Below, piece after piece: positions 52,703-60,610 of a stretch of DNA of 64,000 bases (position 1 is its first letter; the number at the start of each line of letters is the position of its first letter). Origin of the DNA: Pseudosporangium ferrugineum (GTDB lineage Bacteria > Actinomycetota > Actinomycetes > Mycobacteriales > Micromonosporaceae); assembly GCF_003002065.1 (NCBI RefSeq), contig NZ_PVZG01000006.1, forward strand, positions 248,001-312,000, read 5' to 3'. Below the pieces are notes generated by a model. The model had not been told where the DNA came from. It did not search any database and was given only the letters and a program-made list of their open reading frames with translations. Position numbers and translations under genes: made by a program.

Positions 52703-55453
52703 TTAGCTGAGGGGGGTGGTGTTGGTCCAGGTGGTGTCGGGGGCGTAGCTGGATGGGTTGTCCCAGGGGTTGCCGCCGCCGTTGGTGGCTATGTAGACGG
52801 CTTCGGCGTAGTGGCGCCAGTGGTAGCCGGGGTAGTTGAAGGACTCGAGGGATACGTTGTTCGTTCCGCCGTTGAGCGGGGGTTGGGCGCAGAAGGTGGC
52901 GTCCTGCTGGAAGGTGGTCGTGTTGTCGTTGGTGGCCTTCTGGAGGCGGTAGCCCGAGTGGCGCAGGTACTGGCCCGGGAAGTTGACAGACTCGAACGTG
53001 TAGCAGCTGGTGTCGGCGAGGCCGGTGCGCACGGTGAAGGTGGCGTCGGCGCGGTCGGTGGCCGGGCTGCTCGCGCTGAGCACGTCCGTACGCGCGAGTC
53101 CGTCGTAGTGCCGCAGGTAGCGGTTGTCGAACCCGGCGGTGGTGACCCGGAACGACCGCTTCTGGCCGACGGCCAGGTCGGCGCCGCTGCGCCACAGCGG
53201 TGGCGAGACGGCCCAGGTGGCGTCGTCGTTGAACGAGCCGCCGGTGTTCTGGTCCATCCACACCTCGTCGTTGCGGTGCCGCAGGTAGTAGCCCGCCATG
53301 TTGGACGCCTCCAGCGAGGTGCCGCCGCCGGAGAGGCCGGGACGCGCGCAGAACGTCGCGTCCGCGTTGAAGGTGCCGCCGGTGCTCGCCTCGCTGTAGA
53401 CCCGGTAGGACCGGTGGCGCAGGTAGCGGCCGGGGAAGTTGCGCGACTCGAACGAGTAGCACGCGGCGTTGGCGAGGCCGGGGCGGACGTAGAAGGTGGC
53501 GTCCTGCCGGTCGCCCGTCGCGCTCGTCGTGCTGATCACGTCGGTGCGCGCCGCCCCGTCGCGGTGCCGCAGGTAGCGGTTGGTGAAGCCGGGGGTGGTG
53601 ACCCGCAGGGACGCGAGCTTGTTCGTGGACAGCGTGGTGCCCGTGGCGGCCCCGAGGACGCTCTGGTTCACCGCGCGTACCCGGGCGAAGTCCATCTTCT
53701 GGATCTGCCGGTCGTACGTGTAGAAGCCGTTGAGCTCCTCCTCCACGTCCGTCGGCTCCGTGTAGACCGAACCGGAGAGGCCGTTGCCGTTGATCAGATC
53801 CACCAGCTTGCTCGTGATCTGCACGTAGCGGCTGGTCAGCGAGTTGTTGTCGGGCAGCCACTCGTACGCGAACTTGCCGCTGGTCGGCCACTCGTGCCCG
53901 GCGACGCGCAGGCCCAGGCCGCCGTACTCGCCGTTGACCGCGATGCGGGTGGCGCCGGGGGAGCGGGTGATGCCGGGGCCGACGTACATGTGGTCGTCGA
54001 TCACGTCGCCGTTGCCCGGGTCCGGGTCGGAGTCGCAGCAGTTCGAGCCCGAGTTGTGGTTCACCAGCCGGGTCGAGTCCCAGCTCTTGACCAGGTCGGC
54101 GATGCGGCCGGCGTCGTACTCGCCCCAGCCCTCGTTGAACGGCACCCACTGGACGATCGACGTGATGCCCTTGTGCTCGTCGATCATCTCCTTGAGTTCC
54201 TTCTCGAAGCGCTGGCGGCCCGCCGTGGACGGGTCCCTGCCGCTGGCCAGGGCCGGCATGTCCTGCCAGACCATCAGGCCGAGGCGGTCCGCCCAGTAGA
54301 ACCAGCGGTCGTTCTCCACCTTGATGTGCTTGCGGACCATGTTGAAGCCCAGCGCCTTCTGCTGCTCCAGATCGAAGCGCAGCGCGGCGTCGGTCGGCGC
54401 CGTGTAGATGCCGTCCGGCCAGTAGCCCTGGTCGAGGGTGCCCAGCTGGAACACGAACTTGCCGTTCAGCGTCGGGCGCAGGACGCCGCCGAGCATCGCC
54501 TTGCCGAGCGAGCGCATGCCGAAGTAGCCGCCGACGGCGTCGCCGCCGGCCATGGTCACCCTGAGGTTGTAGAGGAACGGGTCGTCGGGGGACCAGAGCC
54601 GGGCGTTCGGTACGGGGACCCGCAGGCTGCTGCCCACGGTGCCGGTCGCCGTGCCCACCACGGTGGTGCCGTTGAGCACCTGCGCGGTCACGCTCGCGCC
54701 GGCCTGCGTACCCTGCACGACCAGGTCCAGCGCGCCGGCGGCGACGTTGGGGGTGGTGTCGAGCCGGGTGATGCGCTGCGCCGTGGTGGGCTCCAGCCAG
54801 ACGGTCTGCCAGATGCCCGACGACGGGGTGTACCAGATGCCGCCGCGGCTGGTGCGCTGCTTGCCGACCGGGATGTCCTGGTTGTTGGTGGGGTCCCAGA
54901 CGCCGACGATCACCTCGTTCGAGCCGCTGCGCAGGGCGCCGGTGATGTCGTACGAGAACTTGTCGTAGCCGCCCTCGTGGGTGCCGAGCAGGGTGCCGTT
55001 CACCCACACCTTCGACTGCCAGTCCACCGCGCCGAAGTTGAGCTGCACGTTGCGGCCGGACCACCCCGCGGGCACGGTGAAGGTACGCCGGTAGTACATG
55101 AAGTCCTCGTGCCGCATGATCCCCGAGAGGGCGCTCTCGATGGGGTACGGCACCAGCACCTCCTCGCCGAGGTTGGTGTTCACCGGCGGCGTGTTGAGGT
55201 TCGTGGCCCGGGCGAACTGCCAGATGCCGTTGAGGCTCTGCCAGTCGGGCCGGGTCAGCTGGGGACGCGGGTACTCGGGGAGCGGGTTGGTCGTGGACAC
55301 CTGGTTGGTCCACGGCGTGCTGAGCGGGGGCGTCTTCGGGGCGAACGCCGCCGCCGGTGCCTGGGTGGCGATGAGGGCGCCGGCCGAGGCGGTCAGCGCG
55401 GCGGTGGCCACGGCGAGGAGGCGTCGCCAGGACCGGGATGGATGTTCAGTCAC
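52703..55453 (-). CDS. Secreted GH2 glycosidase with two AbfB (CBM42) domains
   Basis: 916 residues. Signal peptide 1-~37 (APAAAFA). GH2 sandwich, Ig-like and barrel domains follow: YYRRTFTVPAGWSGRNVQLNFGAVDW, GFNMVRKHIKVENDRWFYWADRLG, acid/base Glu441 in PFNEGWGEYD and nucleophile Glu509 in NGEYGGLG. Residues ~620-916 hold six beta-trefoil repeats, e.g. RVTTPGFTNRYLRHRDG and FRVTTAGFDNRYLRHYDG, which make two AbfB domains that bind arabinofuranose-type sugars. GH2 includes beta-galactosidases and reported galactofuranosidases; the CBM and the transporter hint at a furanoside. GTG at 55453 follows AAGGAGA. Confidence 0.9.
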   Translation of the reverse strand: MTEHPSRSWRRLLAVATAALTASAGALIATQAPAAAFAPKTPPLSTPWTNQVSTTNPLPEYPRPQLTRPDWQSLNGIWQFARATNLNTPPVNTNLGEEVLVPYPIESALSGIMRHEDFMYYRRTFTVPAGWSGRNVQLNFGAVDWQSKVWVNGTLLGTHEGGYDKFSYDITGALRSGSNEVIVGVWDPTNNQDIPVGKQRTSRGGIWYTPSSGIWQTVWLEPTTAQRITRLDTTPNVAAGALDLVVQGTQAGASVTAQVLNGTTVVGTATGTVGSSLRVPVPNARLWSPDDPFLYNLRVTMAGGDAVGGYFGMRSLGKAMLGGVLRPTLNGKFVFQLGTLDQGYWPDGIYTAPTDAALRFDLEQQKALGFNMVRKHIKVENDRWFYWADRLGLMVWQDMPALASGRDPSTAGRQRFEKELKEMIDEHKGITSIVQWVPFNEGWGEYDAGRIADLVKSWDSTRLVNHNSGSNCCDSDPDPGNGDVIDDHMYVGPGITRSPGATRIAVNGEYGGLGLRVAGHEWPTSGKFAYEWLPDNNSLTSRYVQITSKLVDLINGNGLSGSVYTEPTDVEEELNGFYTYDRQIQKMDFARVRAVNQSVLGAATGTTLSTNKLASLRVTTPGFTNRYLRHRDGAARTDVISTTSATGDRQDATFYVRPGLANAACYSFESRNFPGRYLRHRSYRVYSEASTGGTFNADATFCARPGLSGGGTSLEASNMAGYYLRHRNDEVWMDQNTGGSFNDDATWAVSPPLWRSGADLAVGQKRSFRVTTAGFDNRYLRHYDGLARTDVLSASSPATDRADATFTVRTGLADTSCYTFESVNFPGQYLRHSGYRLQKATNDNTTTFQQDATFCAQPPLNGGTNNVSLESFNYPGYHWRHYAEAVYIATNGGGNPWDNPSSYAPDTTWTNTTPLS

Positions 55454-55538
55454 GTTGGTTCTCCTTGCCAGGAGCGTGCTGGAGGGGACGGGTGACCGAT
55501 GACCGCGAGCGGGGAGGGGGTCATCGGCGTGAAACACA

Positions 55539-55567
55539 TATTGACTGTTGTGAACAACCCTTATCAA
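55539..55567 (-). promoter_or_regulatory. GH2 promoter with internal operator
   Basis: Minus strand: TTGATA (55567-55562), 17 nt, TCAATA (55544-55539). The spacer contains the palindrome GTTGTGAACAAC (55547-55558), a LacI-type size. This implies repression relieved by sugar. Confidence 0.72.
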
Positions 55568-55646
55568 TAGACGAACGCCGATGCGCACAGACGGCACACG
55601 GCGGTGCCGGGTGGGTCCGACACCGCCGTGGGGGAACTGCCGCGCG

Positions 55647-56735
55647 CTAGTAGGCGCTGTTGATGTCCGTCTTCGCGTTGCTCTGGTCGTACTCGCGGTC
55701 GCTGATGATGATGTCCTCGGCGATCGGCTCACCGTTGAAGAACTTGGTCGCCGTCTCGAAGGCCAGCGGGCCGAAGCGCGGGTTGGACTCGATCACCGAG
55801 TAGATCCAGCCGTCCACGATGCCCTGGACTGCGCCCTTGGTGCCGTCGATCGAGACGATCTTGACGTCACCCTTCTTCTTGCCGGCGGTCTTGAGGGCCA
55901 CCGTCGCACCGAGCGCCATCTCGTCGTTCTCGGCGTAGATGCCGTTGATGTCCGAGTTGGACTGGAGCAGCTGCTCGGAGACCTTCTGGCCCTCCTCGCG
56001 GGAGAACTGCCCGGTCTGCTCGAAGGTGATCTTGATCTCGGGCGCGACCTTGGCGATCTGGTCCTTGAAGCCCTTGGTCCGCAGCGTGGTGACGTTGTTG
56101 CCGGGCGCGCCCAGCAGGATCGCCACCGAGCCCTTGTTGCCCAGCGCGGCGGCCATCTTGTCGGCCGCGCGCTTGCCCTGCTCCTCGAAGTCCGACCCGA
56201 TGAAGGTCAGGTAGTCCTTGCAGGAGGTCGCGTTGATCTTGCGGTCGATGGTGATGATCGGGATCTTCTTGGCCGACGCCTTCGCGAAGACCGAGTCCCA
56301 GCCGTCCGAGTTCAGCGGCGCGATGACCAGCAGCTGCACGCCCGAGTCGATCATCTGCTCGACGTCGCTGATCTGCTTGTTGAACTGCGAGTTCGCGTTC
56401 GTGGTCTGTAGGTTGGCGCTCGGGATGCCCAGCTTCGCCGCCTCGTCCTTGATGGACTTGGTCTCGGCGATGCGGAACGGGTTGGCCTCCTTCTCCGACT
56501 GGGAGAAGCCGACCTTCGCGGTCTTGAGGTCGATCTTCGTGCCGCCGAACTGCTCCAGCGTGCACGACTTGGCACCCGGGGCGGCCGACTGCACGACCTG
56601 CGCGCCGGCGGACGGGTTGGACCCACCCGCGGCGGGGGTGTCGCTGTCCTCCGACTTGGCGCAGGCGCTGACGAGCAGCAGGGCTGCGCCCAGGGTTATG
56701 ACTGCCGGCCTCCAGCGGCCGGACATGGCGCTCAT
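55647..56735 (-). CDS. Sugar-binding lipoprotein of ABC importer (YtfQ-like)
   Basis: 362 residues. Lipobox LVSAC with Cys25. The mature protein is a periplasmic-binding-protein type I fold: TAKVGFSQSEKEANPFRIAETKSIKDEAAKLG closely follows the YtfQ start, then PIITIDRKINATSCKDYLTFIGSDFEEQGKRAADKM with the sugar-contact region, and GIYAENDEMALGATVALKTAG. E. coli YtfQ binds galactofuranose; the exact ligand here is inferred. The ATG at 56735 follows AAGGAG by 8 nt. It is first in the gene order of the locus. Confidence 0.9.
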   Translation of the reverse strand: MSAMSGRWRPAVITLGAALLLVSACAKSEDSDTPAAGGSNPSAGAQVVQSAAPGAKSCTLEQFGGTKIDLKTAKVGFSQSEKEANPFRIAETKSIKDEAAKLGIPSANLQTTNANSQFNKQISDVEQMIDSGVQLLVIAPLNSDGWDSVFAKASAKKIPIITIDRKINATSCKDYLTFIGSDFEEQGKRAADKMAAALGNKGSVAILLGAPGNNVTTLRTKGFKDQIAKVAPEIKITFEQTGQFSREEGQKVSEQLLQSNSDINGIYAENDEMALGATVALKTAGKKKGDVKIVSIDGTKGAVQGIVDGWIYSVIESNPRFGPLAFETATKFFNGEPIAEDIIISDREYDQSNAKTDINSAY

Positions 56736-57087
56736 GGCATGTGCTCCTTAGTGGTGACTGCGAAACCGGCGGACGGGGCATCGACGAGGGTGGCTTCGAC
56801 CGTTTACCATCCGGAAACACATTCACGCACTATCGAACTTTTCCTGTCAAGGTCACGGTCATTACCAATCAGAAACGAACGCGACGGTCCGTTGTCGGAC
56901 GACCTCGTGGGCGCAAAACCGCAGCTCAGGACGGTGCCCGGTGGCGAGATGCCGAACGTCCACCTTCGATCAGGCCGCAAATCGATGTTTGTTACCGATC
57001 ACAAGTGGACGGAAACGCGTCGGCATGCTTGTGCGTTCGAGCCGTCCGGTCCGGACTGCCGGCAGCGGAGGGCCGGCCGGCGGACCC
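56736..57087. other. Regulatory gap upstream of the binding-protein gene
   Basis: Gene-free 350 bp. A minus-strand TTGACA (near 56850) is a good -35 but no -10 at normal spacing is seen. The stretch 56810-56900 is A/T-richer, as expected of a regulated promoter. No palindrome of the type before GH2 was found. Confidence 0.5.
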
Positions 57088-60000
57088 TCACTGCCGGGAC
57101 TGCGCCGCGTCGCGGACCGGATCGACGCCTACTTCCGCCAGGCGCTGGCGGGTCCGGCGCAGATCCCAGCGCGAGCCGAGAACGGTGTAGAGTTCGATCG
57201 CCTCGGCGCCGACCGCGGCGGCCTCGTGCGGGCGGCGCTTACCGGCCAGCAGGACGGCGGCGTCCTCCAGTGCGGTGGCGAGCTCGGTCACCCGGCCCAC
57301 CTCGCGATAGTGCTTCGCCGCTTCCAGCGCCGGCTCCGGATCCCCGGAGAACAGGGCCCGGCAGCGTGCGGACGCGGCCCAGGCTCGGGCCGGGCGGACC
57401 TCCTTGGCCGCCTCCTCCATGCAGATCTCCATGGCGCGTTTCGCGAAGTCGTCGCGGCCCGTCTGCAACGCCAGCCGCAGGGCGTCCGGAAGCCATTGAT
57501 GCCGCAGCATCATCGGCGCGTAGTCGGGGGTGAGCAGCGGCGTGAGCAGGCTCAGGGCGTCGTCCGGCCGGTCCTGCTGCTCGGCGCCGAGGGCCTGCGC
57601 CACGAGCAGGAAGTCGCAGCTCTCCCGCTCCGCGTCGGAGGCCGGCAGGGTGTCCGCGGCGTCCAGATGGGCCGCGGCCAGATCGGCCTCGTCGCGGTGC
57701 CCGGCGATCAGCGCCGCCACGCCGTGCAGCAGCATGGCGACCGCGCCCGGCTCCCGCATGCCCAGGAACGTGATGCCGGGCGCATCGTCGGTGACCGCGC
57801 TGACCTCGGCCATGGCGTCGTCCCAGCGGCCGAGCCAGTAGTACTGCACCGCCGACGCCACCTGGAGGCTGGCCGGCAGCCGATGCCGGATCGCGAAGAG
57901 GGCGGCCTCCCGCAGGGTCCGCTCGGCCTCCTCCAGCCGGTCCAGGTTCTGCAAAGTGAACATACGATTGTCGAGCAGGTCGAAGTACATGCCCGCGAAC
58001 GTCGGGTGGTCGTGCATGGTCTCGAGCGCGCGGTCCACGTACTCCAGGGCGCGCTCGTGGTCGCGTCGGATCGAGTGGGTCAGCCAGGTCGTCTGCAGGG
58101 CGAAGGCCGCCTCGTAAGGGCGGCGCGCCGCCAACGCGTCCGCGTGCATCTCCCTCGCCGCCGCATCAGCCCGGTCGAGGTCGGCCAGATTGCCGCGGCG
58201 GAAGTTGGCCAGCAGCACCCGGTGCCGGGTCTGCCACAGCTCCGGAACCGCCGGGTCCTCCAGCGCGTCGCCGAGCATCGCGATGGCCTCGTCCGTTCCG
58301 CCCCGCCGGAACGTCATCGCGGCCAGGAGCTGCCGCATCTCCGCCCGGTCGCCGGGATCGGTGGCGAGGGCCAGCGCCTCCCGTGCCTCCTCCACCGGAT
58401 AGCGCTCGCGGCGGAAGTCGAGCTTGACCAGGGCGACCAGGAGAACCTCCCGCTGCGAGCGGTCCGGCAGCTCCGTCGCCAGCACCTGACGCAGCAGGTC
58501 GCCGGCGATCGCCGGGGTCCGCTTCACCACCTCGGCGTGGTGTTCCGTCAGCCACGCCACCACCCAGGCGTCCACCACCGGGGTCTCGGCGGCGAGCTGC
58601 TCGGCGACCCGGGTCACCGGGCTGCCGCCACGGGCCAGCACCTCCGCGGTGTGCCGGTGCAGGGCCGCGCGGGCCTTCGCCGGAATGCTCTCGTGCAGCG
58701 CCTGCCGCAGGAACGGGTGCCGGAAGGCGAGGTCGCTGCCCGCGTCCACCACCACGTTGGCGGCCAGCGCCTCCTCGAGGTTGGCTATCAGGTCGAAGGG
58801 TGAGCGGCCGGTCACCGCGACCACGTCGTCGACCGCGAACTGGGTGCCCAGCAGGGCCGCCATCCGCAGCACCTCCTGGGTGTCCTCGGTGAGGAAGTCC
58901 AGCGTGGCCCGGACCACCGAGAGCAGCGAGCGGGGCGCCTCCACCGGCACGGACGGGTCGATGTCCGCGCGGCCGTCGGTCACCTGGACCACGCCGCGGC
59001 GGATCAGGGCCGTGGTCATCTCGCGGGCGCAGAGCGGGTTGCCGCCCGACCGGGGCACCACCGCGGCCAGGTGCGGCCCGATCGGCGCACCGACCAGCTC
59101 CGCGATCAGTTTCTCGACCGCCTGCGGCGCCAGCGCCTGGAGCAGGAGCACGTGCCCGTGCCGCGCCTGCACGCCGCGGCGCAGCTGGGAGAGCTCGCGG
59201 CCGTGCGGCTCGGACCGGGCCGCGGCGACCAGCAGCAGCGGCAGCCGGCGGGTCGCCGAGACGAGCCGGTCCCAGAACAGCACGCTGGACTGGTCCGCCC
59301 ACTGCAGATCGTCGACGACCAGCACGAGCGGGGCCACGGCGCAGGCCGCCCGGACGTACGCGAGCACGCGGTCGGCCAGCGCGGCCGGCCCGTCCTCCTC
59401 GCCCTCGGTGCCGTGCAGCTCGGCGGCGAGCGCGGCCAGCCGCGGGTCCCCGGAAGTGGTCTCGAGGCCGAGCGCCCGCGTCACCACCTGCAGCGGCACG
59501 TACTGGTCGAGTTCGTCGGCGACGCCCCAGGCGAGCTGGCAGCCGGCCCGGTCCGCCTCGGCGAAGGCGGCGGTGAGCAGCTCCGACTTGCCGATCCCCG
59601 GCTCGCCCTCGATCCAGACCGCGGCGCCCCGCCCCGCCGCGACCGCCTGAATCAGGGCGCGCAGCTGACCCAGCTCGTCGTCCCGGCCGACCAGCCGGGT
59701 CCCGGCGAAGCCGTCGCGCAGCGCCCGGGCGACCTGCGCCGGCACGACCGGTGGCACCGGGCGGACCGCGGCGGCGGGCTCGTCCGAGCCGGCCAGGATC
59801 TTGCGGTGCAGCTCGCGCAGCGCCGGACCCGGCTCGACGCCGAGCTCGGTCATCAGGGTGCGGCGGGCGTTGCGGAACACCTCGAGGGCGTCGGTGGAGC
59901 GCCCGGTGCGGTGCAAGGCGAGCATCAGCAGCTCGTGCAGGGGCTCGTGCAGCGGGTGATCGCGGACCAGCCCGGCCAGCTCCGCGACGAGCCCGTCGTC

Positions 60001-60552
60001 GCCCAGCTCCATCACCAGGCGGGCGCGCTGCTCGACCGCGGCCAGGCGGCGCTCGGTCAGGTGGGTGCGCTCCAGCTCGAGGCGGTGGCCGGAGAGGCCG
60101 GCGTACGCGTCCCCGTGCCACAACTTCAGCGCCTCGTCGAGCCTCTCCGCGGTCGCCGGCAGGTCGCCCGCGGCCTGCAGTTCGGCGGCCTCGGCGCAGA
60201 GGGCGGCGAACCGTTCGCTGTCGAGGTCGCCGGGGAGCAGGCGCAGGGCGTACCCGGACGGGCCGGAGGTGAGCAGTTCGTGGCCCGAGCGCGGGTCGTC
60301 CTTCGGCGCCAGGCTCCGCCGCAACCCGGAGATGTACGTGTAGACGCTGCCCGTCGCGGTGGCCGGCGGCGAGTCGCCCCAGATGCCCTCGATCAGCTCG
60401 TCGCGGCTCACCAGGCGGCCGTTGCTGGCGGCGAGGACGGCGAACAGGGCGCGCTGGCGGGCCGGGCCGAGGTCGATCTCGCGGTCGCCGAGCCAGGCCC
60501 GCACGGGGCCCAGGACCGAGACGCGGAGCCGGTCACCGGATGATGTCACCAC
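57088..60552 (-). CDS. AfsR-like regulator (SARP + ATPase + TPR)
   Basis: 1154 residues. A winged-helix Trans_reg_C domain (~8-95: RVSVLGPVRAWLGDREIDLGPARQRALFAVL) and a BTAD domain (~100-250) are followed by an AAA/STAND ATPase with Walker A EGEPGIGKSELL (~315) and Walker B LVLVVDDLQWAD (~410). TPR-like helices fill ~650-1150. There is no LuxR helix-turn-helix at the end. Such proteins activate transcription using ATP and often respond to phosphorylation or metabolites. GTG at 60552 or 60549, both near GGAGG. It lies beside the sugar locus and could control it. Confidence 0.9.
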   Translation of the reverse strand: MVTSSGDRLRVSVLGPVRAWLGDREIDLGPARQRALFAVLAASNGRLVSRDELIEGIWGDSPPATATGSVYTYISGLRRSLAPKDDPRSGHELLTSGPSGYALRLLPGDLDSERFAALCAEAAELQAAGDLPATAERLDEALKLWHGDAYAGLSGHRLELERTHLTERRLAAVEQRARLVMELGDDGLVAELAGLVRDHPLHEPLHELLMLALHRTGRSTDALEVFRNARRTLMTELGVEPGPALRELHRKILAGSDEPAAAVRPVPPVVPAQVARALRDGFAGTRLVGRDDELGQLRALIQAVAAGRGAAVWIEGEPGIGKSELLTAAFAEADRAGCQLAWGVADELDQYVPLQVVTRALGLETTSGDPRLAALAAELHGTEGEEDGPAALADRVLAYVRAACAVAPLVLVVDDLQWADQSSVLFWDRLVSATRRLPLLLVAAARSEPHGRELSQLRRGVQARHGHVLLLQALAPQAVEKLIAELVGAPIGPHLAAVVPRSGGNPLCAREMTTALIRRGVVQVTDGRADIDPSVPVEAPRSLLSVVRATLDFLTEDTQEVLRMAALLGTQFAVDDVVAVTGRSPFDLIANLEEALAANVVVDAGSDLAFRHPFLRQALHESIPAKARAALHRHTAEVLARGGSPVTRVAEQLAAETPVVDAWVVAWLTEHHAEVVKRTPAIAGDLLRQVLATELPDRSQREVLLVALVKLDFRRERYPVEEAREALALATDPGDRAEMRQLLAAMTFRRGGTDEAIAMLGDALEDPAVPELWQTRHRVLLANFRRGNLADLDRADAAAREMHADALAARRPYEAAFALQTTWLTHSIRRDHERALEYVDRALETMHDHPTFAGMYFDLLDNRMFTLQNLDRLEEAERTLREAALFAIRHRLPASLQVASAVQYYWLGRWDDAMAEVSAVTDDAPGITFLGMREPGAVAMLLHGVAALIAGHRDEADLAAAHLDAADTLPASDAERESCDFLLVAQALGAEQQDRPDDALSLLTPLLTPDYAPMMLRHQWLPDALRLALQTGRDDFAKRAMEICMEEAAKEVRPARAWAASARCRALFSGDPEPALEAAKHYREVGRVTELATALEDAAVLLAGKRRPHEAAAVGAEAIELYTVLGSRWDLRRTRQRLAEVGVDPVRDAAQSRQ

Positions 60553-60610
60553 GTGTCCTCCGTTCCGCGGATGCGGAGACTCCTCGTCGCTTCTGGGGAC
60601 CAGCGGGCCG

